Below, piece after piece: positions 45,201 through 57,090 of a stretch of DNA of 64,000 bases. This DNA comes from Polytrichum commune (taxonomy: Eukaryota > Streptophyta > Polytrichopsida > Polytrichales > Polytrichaceae). Below the pieces are notes generated by a model, which saw only the letters and a program-made list of their open reading frames with translations, was not told the origin of the DNA and searched no databases. The position numbers were made by a program, and so were the translations under genes. The stretch covers positions 2,852,501-2,916,500 of the forward strand of contig OX485805.1 in NCBI GenBank assembly GCA_950295325.1, in the 5' to 3' direction. Positions within the stretch are counted from its first letter, which is position 1, and each line of letters begins with the position of its first letter.

Positions 45201-48200
45201 GTAAGAAGATAAAATCGGCGTGAAGAATTTTGAAGACAAAAAAGAAAGAGAACAAGGGGGATACTTGCCCACTTGCCCCCTTGCCAACTCGATGGCGGAA
45301 AAATTAGAAAGATTTCTAAAGGTTTTTTGTCGGAGCCACCTCGGCGAGAGGGTGGCAACCTCAACCGGGAAAACCCCCGAGCCAAAATTTCGGGAAAGGG
45401 TTTGAAAAATGGATCCGGTGGAGGAGGGGTCCAACCCTTTTGTGAGAGGGTTTAAAAACCCCTCCTTCCACCTTGTAGCTCTCTCTCTTTCTCTAGTTTT
45501 TGGGCGAAGCCCTGCTTCAATGTAGTTAGGAAAAAATCCTTTAGCATGTATTCTCAATGGTCTAAAAGAAAGGCTTGAGAACCTCCTCTACTCTCTCTCT
45601 CCTAGTTAGGTTGTGTGTTTATTAACACACCAACAAAATTATTCCTTCTTTTGTAGAGGTAGGTTGGATGGTAGAGTTTTGAGTAGAGGCATTATAGACC
45701 TCATCTGCCAATGCCCTGAAGGCTTAGTTCAAAAGCTAGAACAAGATACTTATCATTTTTCTCTTAAAGAGATTTCATATAGCTATCCATAGCCGTTTCC
45801 CATTTGTGATTTGGTTGAGATGACAATTAGTTATGGATTTTCAAAGATGGAGTAGAAAAACTGGGTGGTCTTGTGGGTAGCGGCTGCTGGATCAGACCTG
45901 CGAGCCCAATAGGAATTTTAATTCCAAGAAATTATATTTTTCTCAAGTAGAACTTTTGTGTAGCTTTCCAAAATGGCTTAGAACATTTGATTTGAGCATG
46001 ATTTGAATTAGATATGAATTGTGCAAGATGGGACACATAGTTTGAGAACTTTTGGTTGACTGCTGCATTACAGAGGACCTGCTGGGTTCACTTCGGCTTA
46101 CCTTTCTAATCACATATTTTTATCAAATACATCTTTTTAATATCTCTCCAGGGTCATATAGAACGTTTGATTTGACTAAGATTTGAATTAGATATGAATT
46201 GTTGAAGGCGAGATACATAGTTTAAGCCTTCTTGATTGACTGCTGTGTTACAAGGAGTCCGTTGAATTTCTATTAGCTTAACCTGCTGATGTCATAATTT
46301 TTTCTAGTTAGAGCTTGTTCATAGCTTTCCAATGGTATAAGGAAAGCCTAGATCCAAGTAGTAAGGAATGTGCTATGAATTTTTGAAGTTAGAAGGTAGA
46401 TAGGTGGGTTGGAAGGGTCGGTTGAATCGACCTCACACTTCCAACCCTCATAACTTTTGCATTTCTTATCCGATTAGAGTGATTTTTAGATCATTGGAAA
46501 GATAATTTGGTGCACTAAGTATAAATATTATGCTTAGGATTAAATTACAGGGCAGAATAACACCTTATATTTTAATTGTTAACTAAGGTACGCTTACTAC
46601 CAAACTAGTTACAAAGAAGGAGGCAAGGTCGACGCTCGGAAAGTGGAGCAAGGAAGGAGGTAGCGGCTCGGCCTACATCAAGCCCAAATCAACCGAGGAA
46701 AATTGAGGTAAATTAACTAACCTTAAGCCTTCCATTTAGGATTGGAGGGAGCACGGCTAAGGTACGCATCTCTAAACTCACTCACCTATCTCGTAAGGTC
46801 AAGTGGCTTGACCACTTGACCGCCAAGGGAGTACCCAATTCCATTGTTTTCGGGGCCCTTGGTATGTTTTGTGTTAGTAGCTTCATTTATTAGCAAGTTT
46901 CGTGTGTGGTAAGTCGGATTAATCACCGACACGACCACTCTGAATGTTGTTGGTGGAAAGGTGGGGTTAATGACCCGCGAATCCACTATTATGTTGTTGG
47001 CCCCATAGATTGGGAGTAATGGCCCCAATTTATGAAGATTGCGCAACAGGTTGAACCTACAGGTCGCCCGTCACCCTGGTCCCATTGAGTTGCATTTCGT
47101 GGTCTATCCAGTGTAAACACATTTAACAATCAAAACATACAAAATAAATCGTAAACCCTTGTTGGCAAGAGACCCGAGGTAAGGGGTGATGCCTAATATG
47201 TTAATGTAGTAAGTTAGGACGTGCAAACAAAAGTAAGTAATTAAGAAGGAATTTGTGTGAAGGGTGGGACTTAGGCCAAGTTCCCCCGCTTAAAAAACTA
47301 AATAGAAATAAATAAAGAAATAGGAAGAATTGAATGGTCCATCAAATTGTCGTTATTCCGTTCGTTGAGTTGGGGTGGTATGAGTCACACCCGGTTGGGT
47401 GTATCAGAACCATCCCAATTCACAAATTAGGATTGCCTTGGTTTCAAGGCTGGTGCGTCTGCGCGTAGAATAGGTTGTAGGTTAAGGTTAGAACTAGATA
47501 TGAAATTGGTTAGTGGAGTTTAAAGCCACACTAGTAAAAAACTAAGGCCTAACCTCCGGAGGTACTACGACGCATATTTAATCTCCCTTAAAAATCTAAC
47601 TACTCACGTTATACACCTATCATCCGGGTTCGGCTTGGGCGCCTGCAAATGCAGGCCACCTTCACCGAAGGGCTTGTGTGATACTTTTAGGCTCCCTCGA
47701 AAGGGGGTGGCCCAAAAGTACCACAACACGCTTCAATTAGAGATACCTCGTCAGACCTTATTTTAGCTACACTGTCCTAGCTCGATTTTAGGGTACACCT
47801 CACTAACCTCTGATACCCTTAGATTAGACTCCACTAACCACTAGTGTCCTTGCAGGTAAAAAAAGAAAATGGATGCAATATGATATTTAGTACCTGGTAT
47901 AATGGCATTCAAAATTATGTGGCTTGCCTTAATAGCTAGCCATGGTGGAATGTTAAGATTCACCAACATGATGGGCCATGTGGAATGGCTCGTGCCATTG
48001 TTGCCCCACGGGTTTACCCCGTCGGTTGCAAACCCTAGGAAAACATTCCCTAACCTGTTCCCTAACTGTAGGGGATATTTTTCTGTCATGTGCTTCCATG
48101 CTTTGCTATCGGATGGGATCCTCATTACACCATCCTTGCTAGCATGGTCATAGTGGTGCGTCATCAATCGCGCAAGAGAAGGGCTACTATATATTGATTG

Positions 48201-49610
48201 TATCCTTGGCGTCAATGGAAAGTAGTGCATCCTCTGTTTTCACACATGTAGGAAAGCAATTGACTTAGTTTTCTCACGCTGCGTAAGACAAAATTACAAC
48301 TGCTATGTGATATTCTAAACTATAGGGTTAATGTTAAAAACCCATAAAAGCACATTGTTTAGCATTTTGGACTTACCTTTCTTGGTACTTTGTTGCTTAC
48401 AAGTCCTTCCTTGTACCTTGATCTGTTACACTTGGGGCAAGCGTTCAATGTTGAGTCAATTGCGCCATAATACAGAAAGTAATCACATGGACATGCGTCA
48501 ATTGTATTGTAATCCAGCCCAATTTCGGACACCACACGCCTTGCTTCCGCCCGGGTTCGTGGTATTTTGGACTCAAGGTTTTTGTTGATCACATGGTCAT
48601 TAATAGCCCCTAAAACATCATCCAAACAAACATTCGTCATGCCTGGATGTTTGGCTTGAATTTTGAGAAATATCATTATGAACGCTAATCGGTTTGTGGA
48701 CGATCCATTGAATATGGGTGTGGAGGCCTCCTTTTCCAAGTTGGTTATCCCTTCTCCCTCGGTTGCTGGTGATTCAGAGTTACTTGGTCTTGGTGCAGTG
48801 CCAAAGTGGTCCATAATAAAATCAGCCATGACTATGTCAGGGTGTTCGCCCTCATCGAACCCTTCTGATGTGTTCACATTGTCTGTGTCATCAATTGTGG
48901 TGGTAGTTTCTGGAGCCTCTATAAAATTGTGTCCTCCGCCCAATTCTCCAACCTCACCCAACCCTGCTCTATAGAAAGCCTGAGGCATAAGTTTTATGGA
49001 TGGTTAGTACATAACCCTTAATGCCCACATCTTATGACTTTATGCCGTTAGTTCAAGCAAGGTCATATTTCATTTAAGCCTAAGTGGGAACGGACCTTAA
49101 TATAAAGTCCATAGGCCCATTTGGAGGTCCCACTTCAAAATAGAATTTCCATGTTGGGCCCGTCAAGTGGGCCTATGGGGTTAAGGCCCACTTTACGGGC
49201 CACACCATAAAGTAGGGATAAAGTTTAGATTAAGTACACCTAATGAGTACCATGCAATACGGACATAGGAAATCACGTATTGAAGGTATTAAATAAAGGG
49301 TTAGGAAAAAAAAAACAAGGTGTATGTGGTATACCTCATATTTTGGTGCTATGGGCCGCGTCATCAAATGTCTTCCAATCACGGACATCAGTCTAACTAT
49401 GGGTCTTGGAAATTCCGCACATGACAGGCAAGGGCATATATTGTGAAAATCAAGCTCAATTCCTTCTCCCAATTGTCCATCACTCTCAGGTCCTATGGTA
49501 TTCCTACGCCTAGTTCTCCGTACATTAATTTGTGGAAAGGGGTCTAACACCACTTGGTCTACAAGGTTCACAGTTTCAAAATCAACAACCCTTTTTTTCC
49601 GCCTAGGCAT
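42230..49610 (-). CDS. TNP2-type CACTA transposase, intact
   Basis: Six exons in transcript order: 49610-49335, 48979-48377, 48233-47894, 44910-44366, 44230-43072, 42972-42230. All junctions are GT-AG with matching phases; 1,221 residues without a stop. The N-terminus is basic (MPRRKKRVV). Exon 2 ends with the family's Cys motif (CPCDYFLYYG, CPKCNRSRY). Exons 3-4 carry the TNP2 core: HYFPLTPRIQSIYSS, GVMRIPSDSKAWK, FATDGVNPWG, WPIMLVNLNIPPWL, then NVYLRPLIDEMKNLW and DYPGYG...QGYYACPPC. Exon 5 contains LLDPMHIEKNVC and a DUF4218 region (MKTHDYHNLLHDLLPIAIRG). DUF4216 spans exons 5-6 (YHLALGP, YFGRIENIVQIHF). The tail is strongly acidic. It binds and cuts the element ends by family knowledge. 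Confidence 0.92.
44911..47893 (-). other. 2.98-kb intron of the TNP2 gene with diverged internal repeats
   Basis: Unusually long compared with the other introns of the gene (about 100-360 bases). It holds three diverged copies of a unit of roughly 180 bp between about 45940 and 46400, recognisable by GATTTGAATTAGATATGAATT, GACTGCTG and AGCTTA, and a pyrimidine-rich stretch near 45480-45600. An inserted LTR or other repeat is likely, but no ends or target duplication could be defined, and no coding sequence was recognised. Confidence 0.5.
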
Positions 49611-50167
49611 ATTGCTTAATCAGACGTGATCCCTTAACATAAATTTTATTAAGACTTTGTATTAGCCTAGATGATATGTCCCGATGTCATCTACAATATC
49701 GATTTGACCACATGGGCCATATCATTTTGCGATCACATGAGTACTCTACCAATCATGTAAGTCTGTACGACCCAATTAAACTCTGCCGTCGGACAGAGTT
49801 GACCCCTCCACATCACACCGCCCATGCCACCTCGTTTTTCAAGTCTGCCACGTCATACAGGTGACCCGTTTTCGACCATGCCACCTCTGCTCGTACGTCT
49901 GCCACCTCTGCTCATACGTCTGCCACCTCGGAACTGAAGCCGGATAGGTTGTCCAAGCGCATGCCACCTGGGTCTAAAACCCTCTTGCCTGTTGCCAACG
50001 TGGAATTGCCCTAAACCCTAAACCCCCGCGTCTTCTCCCAACGACGCTTTGTTGCTCTCTTGCATTCGTCGTTCTTGTTTTACGCTCCTAGCGACTCAGA
50101 CTCGGTTGCAAGTCATCGCGCCATTGTATGTGCAACTCACACATTGTGGAAGTTACTTGATTCTTAG
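49611..50167. promoter_or_regulatory. Divergent promoter region between the TNP2 and TNP1 genes
   Basis: 557 bases separate the two start codons. Between about 49820 and 49970 the motif GCCACCTC, with CTGCTCGTACGTCT, repeats several times. These are candidates for regulatory repeats. No convincing TATA box was fixed for either gene. Confidence 0.45.
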
Positions 50168-53100
50168 ATGGCGCTCACCAAACCTGGAAAACGAAAGCGC
50201 AAGTTGGTGGAGTCGGAGACCGCACCCCACAAACCCGCAAAGAGGATTCAGGCGCCCAAGTCCGCCCCCGCCAAGAGTCAGGACCGCATTCCAGAAGCCT
50301 CTGGATCTGGAAGTCCCGTCACCAGGCGTAGGGTGAAATTGAAAGAATCCCCATTGAAGGTGTTGCGTAATGGAAAGGCGTTTTCGTCCATAGCAGGTGG
50401 GCGGGGACGTGGTCTAAGAGCGTCGATGAAAAACGCCGTAGCCGAAGTCTTGGATGCGTTGAAGGCAGCAGCAGAGACTGGAGCTCAATCCAACAAACCT
50501 GTGGCAGCACAAGAGGTTAGAGAGCCCGAAACCTGTGGCATGAAGAAGGTGTTGGACACGGTGTGCACACCACCACTTTCTCCCTCAGGTGGTGTGCACA
50601 TCAACTTCTATCTATCTCCAACCAGCCCATTGTTGCAGGAGTCTCAATTAGTGAGCGGTAGAGTCCTGCGTTCAGAGAGCAATTCGGGAGTGGTCACAGG
50701 AACCCCGATTAGGAGTCCTCTGCCCCCTCGATGCTTAATTCCTCCTGTCACTCCTTCTGTAGCTAACCCTCAGCCACCCGCAAGTGCTCCTGCTGATGTC
50801 GCACCTTCATGTCCACTAAGCAGCCCTCAGTCAGTCCCTGTTGTAGATACCAACCCCCCAGCTGAGAACATTCAGTGTTCGCCAGGTTCAAATTTGGAAC
50901 AGAATCCCAACCCAGCTGCGCCATGCCATCCAGTGTTGGGCAATGCACGTCCTTGTAATGTCGTAGATAGCACCCCTAGACCTCATAACATTCCCTGTTC
51001 TCCAGATTCAGCAGTAGCCCAGAAGTCCTCGCCAGTTGTGCCTACACGTCCAGTTTGTGGCAATGCAAGTCAGTCAAATGTCGTAGATCGCACACCCAGA
51101 GGTCACATTCAGTGTTCTCCAGGTTCAGATGTAGCTCAGAATTCCACGCCTGGTGCCACTACCAATCCAGTTTCGGGAAATGTAGGTCAATCCAATTGTG
51201 TCCCCGATGTGGATGCCCGTGTGTCTTCCCCCACACGCCCACAACCCACAACATCTCTGTCCTACCTGTTGTCTTTCATGCCAGACAATGAAAAAAAAAA
51301 CTTTCTATCAAAGCACCCCAAAGCACGTCTATCCATTTCATCCTCACCTGTACCTATCGAGAGCCATGGTGGAGCAGACTCACATTACTCTGCCAACACT
51401 GTAATACTATCTAGCACACCTCCTGCTCTTCCAGTCCCAGATGCAGAACATCCAAGTTTGCAGGCGGGAGGCCCAAGTTTGCAGGTGCAGGCAGGAGGCC
51501 CAAGTTTGCAGGTACAGCCAGGAGGCCCAAGTTTGCAGGTGCAGCCAGGAGGCCCAAGTTCACAGCTTGAGAACCTAAACCAGGCCAACAGTAGGAAACC
51601 CCCTGCTCATCTAGTGCATTCCGCATCATTCCCATGCGGAAGCCAACCAGATGCAGGAGGTCCAAGGATGCAGGTGGAGGGCGACATTGAGCAGATTCCT
51701 CCTTCAACCTCCTGCCCAAAAGTTGGTCCACACCCTAAACCAGCAAAATACAAGATGAAGGCCGTTCGAGAGAAGAAAAAAAAAACCAAGCACAAGAAGA
51801 AGGGCTCTTCACCTGAAGCACTGCCGTCGACGTCTTGTTGCAACCGAGGGGACGACTGTGCAGCCGAAGATCTAGTACCTCAATTAGATGCAGCAGGTCC
51901 ATCAAGGCCTCCCATGCAGCAGGTCCAACCAGATGCAGCAGGTCCTTCAAGGCCTCCCATGCCGTCAAGTTCAAATGGTGCAGCCCAAACTAAACCGCGC
52001 CGCAAGCATAGGAGAACCAGGGCACACCCTCATCAATCCAGTGGAGCATCGACAGTAGCTGCATCCCCTCAAAGTGTTTCTGAGTACACAAAAAGATCAG
52101 AAGACTCCGTCACAGGTGCCACGTGGGGCAAGGCAGGAGATGTTCCACCATTTGAAGTTAACTCCCTAGCAGCACCAACCGGTGAATTTGCAGATCACAT
52201 GAAGCAATATGCATTTGACCAGGGTAGCAAGGAGTTTCCGTGGCACGTGAACTGGAACCGCCAGTGCCCTGAGCTAAAGGCACGGTTCACTATGAGACTG
52301 AGGAAGGTCTACCCTGGCCCATGGGAGTGTAAAACAATTCTCACTGCCGTGGGCACTAACTTGAGGGAAAGACGGTGCAGATTGAAGAAAAAATTTGAGA
52401 CGTACAAGAATTGGAGGACAGTGCCAAGACCTACTGGCTGCACAGCGTACTCTTTCCAAAAAATATACGAGCTCACAAAGGATGCGAAGATCAACCGCAA
52501 AGCCGAACTTTGCCGGAGTGCAGCAAACAAAAGGATGAAGGAAGTGGGGTACTCTCACAAATGTGGGCCAAGTGGTCTCAAGGGCCTGAGCGACAGATTT
52601 GTAAGTGTATTTTTTTATTGTTTGATTTTTTATTGTTTATTTTTTTACTTTTACACAGTATAAGGAAGTTCAGCTGTTGATAACCTTTGTGCTAGCTAAC
52701 GTGTAGGTATAATCAGACTAAGTATGCATAAAGGTTGGTTTTGTTTAAGACGTATGTTGGTATTCAAAAGTGAAATGTAGGTTCAGCCTCGGCTATGAAG
52801 TCTGTCTGGCTAACTGCTAGTAACCCCTAAACTTTATGAACTGGCTGTTGTGTAGAAGGCGACATTTAACAAAGTGCCAACCGAGTCTGACTTGGAGTAC
52901 GGGAAAAGACATGGGTTTGATAAACTGGAGGAGCGGGAGAATGCTAAATTGGCAGGCATTGATCCGAATGCATCGTCCACAGCCAAGGATGGGCAACTTG
53001 TAAAAGAAAAGACCAAGAAGCAAGCACAGCAGGGTCAGGGAAAGACCAAGAAGCATATTAATTCTGATGATGAAGACAGTATCTCAAGCGGAAGCACCTC

Positions 53101-53182
53101 AGACTCTTCCGAGGGGTCATATGTGGAGGTTGAGGTTACAGGCTCTGAATCTGACGACTCTGAGTCAGGTGGTGAGGAGTAG
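50168..53182 (+). CDS. TNP1-type CACTA accessory protein, intact
   Basis: Two exons, 50168-52600 and 52856-53182, joined in phase 0 (GTAAGTG donor, TGTAG acceptor); 919 residues. The N-terminus is basic (KPGKRKRK), followed by a long Pro/Ser-rich, probably disordered part. That part contains internal repeats: units of about 37 residues around CSPGS..AQN...NP (51.0-51.2 kb), an octapeptide-like LQVQPGGPS repeated four times (51.46-51.57 kb), and DAAGPSRPPM twice. Residues about 670-811 hold the conserved block (FPWHVNWNRQCPELKARF, RERRCRLKKKFETYKNW), resembling the plant Ptta/En/Spm transposase family (PF03004-like). The C-terminus is Lys-rich then Ser/Asp/Glu-rich. TNP1-type proteins bind subterminal repeats and help bring the ends together; this is family knowledge. 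Confidence 0.85.
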
Positions 53183-54394
53183 GTGGTATGGTCTTGGCTG
53201 TGGAGATAATTTGGTGGAGTTCAGATCAAATGAAGGGTGCATGGGATATGTCACATGGTTCTCTTGAGCATTTCAAGTCCATAGGTCGCCACTTTGTTTA
53301 TAGTGTTTATATTACAGACCTTTTACACAATGCAGATTGTACTATAGGCATGTACAAGTATTTTGTGAAGTATCAGCTTATTGGTGGTAATCACTGCATT
53401 TTTAGACATTGGCAAGAAATCAATGCCACCATTGAAACATTGAAGATACCATAGGTATTGGGAACTGAAACTATCATTTACAATGCCTTACAAGATACCA
53501 TGTTATGTTTGGACACACAAACATATTTCACAACTAACTTTACTATCTTTGAGAATGTAAGTGTAAAACTTGAATGATTTGCATGTATATAGCTTGTAGG
53601 CTGTGCAATTGAAATTTATTATCTTATATCATATGTTGTACAAAGGCTGGTGTGGTCCATCTTTAGTAAACCATCACCTACCCTAAACCATAGTCCGGTC
53701 ATGCATGGCAATTCATTTGTTGAATCCAAATTATGCTGGATGAATTTACCCATGATGGATGATAGTCTCTTCTTTTAAACTGGCTATTTGAAGTAAACAG
53801 CCATACCATCGAACCAATGAATGATGCTACCAATAGTTGGACGACACGTGCTAGCCCTAAACCTGTAAATAGGTTATTGCTAAAAAAAACTACTAGCTAA
53901 GGCACACAAATTGGGCCATTCCATTTGGCTAATTTCAGTAATACACCATAATCAGCACTTCGAGCATATAAGTCAGACACCCAATTACAGAATAGTACAT
54001 TTGTAACAATACTTTCGGCATGCCATAATTAGAAAATTTGCGATAAATTGACATGACTCTATATTGCCACGTGGCAAGGCAAAAAAAGATAGAAGTAATG
54101 TTAGCTACTAGGGGTTTTTTTTAAGTAATAAACTGCCATTGCAAATAAAGTGCCACATCAGCTTTTTACCACAAATTACGGACGACTCAAGATATCTTCA
54201 AAATTTACTATGTGACCGTGAATTCAATGTGTAAAAACAAGTGCAATAACCTGTTGTGTGATTTTACTCCGTAACTCAGAGTAGCCACTGACAAGAACCG
54301 TCAAATGGAAGTAGGCCTTTTAATAGTATGGTGGGACCATCTTACCGGTGAAGGGAACGCTGGAACTGTAGAAGATCCCCAAACCGAAGTGAGC
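53183..54394. other. CACTA right non-coding region, no gene
   Basis: 3' flank of the TNP1-type gene. It contains only short ORFs without domains and is AT-rich. No insertion boundary was detected inside it. Confidence 0.5.
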
Positions 54395-54553
54395 CCTTAA
54401 AAACGTTGCAAATGCATGTTCTCAAACGTTGCTCATTTTAAGCAACGTTTCTATCGTTGGTTCTGCATCGTTTGTGAAGCCCCCCCTACAATAAGTGGCC
54501 AGTGTATTGAGCAACGTTTATAGCGTTGCAAAGGCACCGTTGTTCTAGTAGTG
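54395..54553. repeat. CACTA right end and subterminal repeats
   Basis: ACGTTGCAAATG, CAAACGTTGCTC, AAGCAACGTTTC, GAGCAACGTTTATAGCGTTG and CACCGTTGTTCTAGTAGTG. The motif GCAACGTT occurs in both orientations, as at the left end. Confidence 0.8.
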
Positions 54554-54556
54554 ATC

Positions 54557-54999
54557 GGCATCTGTTTGCCAAGTTGGCAAACCGCTCTATCATCAACAAG
54601 ATGGCATCATACCCATGTGACTCCGACAAACTTGTGTCCATGGACATACTATGTCATGGCCCCGACGGAATAGGCAACAGTTGCAAGAAGCCGCCTTGGT
54701 TTTGGTAAGAGGCTCCGTTCACTTGGCACTTCATCCAAGCCTTCACAAAGTGGGTTATATCTTCCTTTATGCACCGCCAATGGTACTATGGCGGTTTTTT
54801 CTTTTTCCTTTATAGCCGACAATGTGACTATCATATTTTTCCTTCAAAAACCAATGGCCTCAACTTGCTTTATGGCACAAACACGCGACTTTGCTTATAT
54901 TTGAATAACCCGTCCACCAACTTAACCTCTTCGAGCACCTTGCTCTTGCAAAGTTCACCAAGAAGCTTTTGTACTTCGGGGTAGTCAATGTGCTTCTCC
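54557..54999 (-). pseudogene. Gypsy pol fragment, upstream part of the split integrase
   Basis: On the minus strand the sequence runs from VQKLLGELCKSKVLEEVKLV (region between RNase H and integrase) to HSMSMD and SHGYDAILLMIERFANLANR, the start of the integrase core with the first Asp (MSMD), at 54557. It continues at 41327 beyond the CACTA insertion. On its other side it abuts an LTR end, so protease, RT and most of RNase H were deleted earlier. Confidence 0.75.
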
Positions 55000-55357
55000 T
55001 GTCGCAACCCTTGCTAGCCCCCTTAACAATCTTGCCCATTTTCATTCGTAGCAAAGGTTACGAGTGCTAACCATTTGCATTCCGCCATGCTAATGGTTAG
55101 CTCCTCCTACCCCGGACCTTATAGTTCATAAGAGGGGAACCAACCCTCCTACTTTGTTTTCGGGACTCACCCCTTAATCGGTAACCAATTCTTAGATGTG
55201 GACTTCCATCCATGGAAGTCCAATCTTATGTTGATCATCGCATTGCCGGAGCAACTCTACAACAACCCAAAGCATACTAAGCAACTATGGCGTCACATTG
55301 GGCCAATGCCCATGGAGGCCGTGCCGTTCAGCCTCGGGTGGGTGAGGCCACACCACC
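55000..55357 (-). mobile_element. LTR fragment (3' part), minus strand
   Basis: The reverse complement matches the LTR at 35696-36670 from the position equivalent to 36311 up to its end (AAGGGTTGCGACA). It is joined directly to pol sequence, so the primer-binding site and gag region are deleted. It begins about 31 LTR bases after the point where the truncated LTR at 39840-40442 stops. Confidence 0.75.
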
Positions 55358-57050
55358 TGTAGTAAGTTTTTGGTTTCACTTTAAACAACAAAACCCAGGG
55401 AACAAGGTCTCCAGGAAGGCTGAGCTAGTGTCTATAAGGGTTAATGTCACATTGGATTAAGGTTCACAATAACATTTTAGGGTGATTCTCATTCTTTACT
55501 CTCTTCAATGTTAACTTATCCCATCCTTTTTCCTTCCTCTTATTAATTCATTCGTGATGGTTCTATAGTGAGTGTTGTCTGTCCTATCTTCCAGGAAATG
55601 CTCTATCATTCTATGGTTCTCGACCTATGTCAGTCATGAAGCTCAAAAGCTCGGCGAATTGTCAATGGCTCATAATCAGGACAAAGTCCGGGGTAATGTC
55701 TTAGTATCCGTATAGTCTTTGCTCATTTGAATGCACAATTGCGTAATTCAACGATTTAATTAATTCTTCGATTAACTTACAACCATCATGTTTGTGTCGC
55801 GGAACCAGTAGCCATCATCTTGTTCTTCCGGTGTATCTGGCAACTCATCTCAAAATTCACCCACATTGTCAATACATAAAGCAATGCATATTAAGCTAGG
55901 CGATATCCTGTATTACAGCATTATTCTGTTACTTTTACTCAGTCTTACACAAGAATTAGCCTTACTCTTTGCTGGTAACGTCTCCACTTCCTCAGGTACA
56001 GCCTATCAGCTTATGGCCTACTAGCCTCTCAGGTAATGGCGAGTTGGTTATTGTCCACCGCCAATGCTTTATCTCTCTATCTCTCTGATCATAGCCTGAT
56101 TAACACTCTTCGACGATGGCCTAAGGCTCCCACAGCGTGCACAACTGCTTTATCTTTCAGACCTCTCAATGTTCTCTCGGCAATTGCCCTTAAGGATTTT
56201 GACTATATCATGGCCTTCGACAATGCCAATCTCTATGCATACTCTGAACTTCACTCCTTCCTGATTGAACTTAGCTCTCACCGCTGACTCAAGTTTCCAC
56301 ACCCTTACGGTCAGGTACCTTCCACTCAAACGGCTATTGCCCTTAACATGTTACTGCCATTATTTCAAGGCAATGTTGGCTTTCCCCGACTCTACTCTCT
56401 CAGAATTACACTTAGAATCAATTTCACCGCCGGCCTATCGCCTGATATGTCAATTGCCTATTTCTTTTGATAGAACCACTTTTACTCTTTCTTTTTACTC
56501 TATGGTTTCTTCCAGACTACTTGCCTGATCCACATTCAAACATCAATTGCTTATATCACTGAGACTTCATTTCTGCTTCATATAGCTTGCTCAAACTTGC
56601 ACATACACATGCTGACTCTTCGAACACATTCAAATTATACTCTTAAATTCACACTTCCACTGCAAGGTCCAAATTCAGACTCTACCGAAGTCCGCATCTC
56701 ACGGCTTCCACAGTCTTCCTTTCCTTTACTAAATTCCTATTTGCTTGCCTAATAGCCGGTCAACCTCGATCACCGAGAATTGCCGCTGGTATTTGCCTAT
56801 CGCTAATGCTACGTGAGAGACTATGTAAAGTTCTGCAAAATGTCAATAGCCTGAATTCCAACTAGGCTGCCCTCTCCTCATAGTGCCGAGGGAGAGAGAC
56901 AGTCGGTTAGCCTAGTAACCGCTCTCACAACGGCGATAGCCCTTCCTTTTCACACTGACTTGTCTTCAGTGGCCAATAGCCGGATGAATCTCATCAAAAA
57001 GTTGAAATTGCGTCGCTCGACTAGGCGATAGCCCGAAAAGTGGTTTTACA
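55358..57050 (-). repeat. Putative 3' LTR of the Athila/Tat-like element
   Basis: On the minus strand the segment begins TGTAAAACCAC at 57050 and ends ACTTACTACA at 55358 (TG...CA). It is preceded by a purine-rich stretch (GGTTAGTGTGGGGCTA). The other end coincides with the abrupt stop of the older LTR fragment. The second LTR is outside the window, so the boundaries cannot be confirmed. Short ORFs at 56036-56528 have no domain. Confidence 0.45.
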
Positions 57051-57090
57051 TAGCCCCACACTAACCTTTTTGCGTCTCGCAAAAAAAACT

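Larger units (their letters stand above)
41328..54553. mobile_element. CACTA (En/Spm) element, complete and possibly autonomous
   Basis: Starts CACTACTATAATG and ends with the inverse TTCTAGTAGTG (read inwards CACTACTAGAACAACG), giving the CACTA terminus. It is flanked by the 3-bp duplication ATC at 41325-41327 and 54554-54556. Length is 13,226 bp. Subterminal regions are filled with GCAACGTT-type repeats. It carries divergent TNP2-type (42230-49610, minus) and TNP1-type (50168-53182, plus) genes, both open. It is inserted in the integrase core of a minus-strand Gypsy element, whose two halves match on either side. Confidence 0.93.

Noticed and set aside
45183-45557. Overlapping ORFs around 45.2-45.6 kb as a gene
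   Set aside because: They lie in the long intron of the TNP2 gene, overlap in several frames and have no domain.
56036-56528. Short plus-strand ORFs as host genes
   Set aside because: They lie within the putative LTR of the minus-strand retroelement and show no recognisable features.
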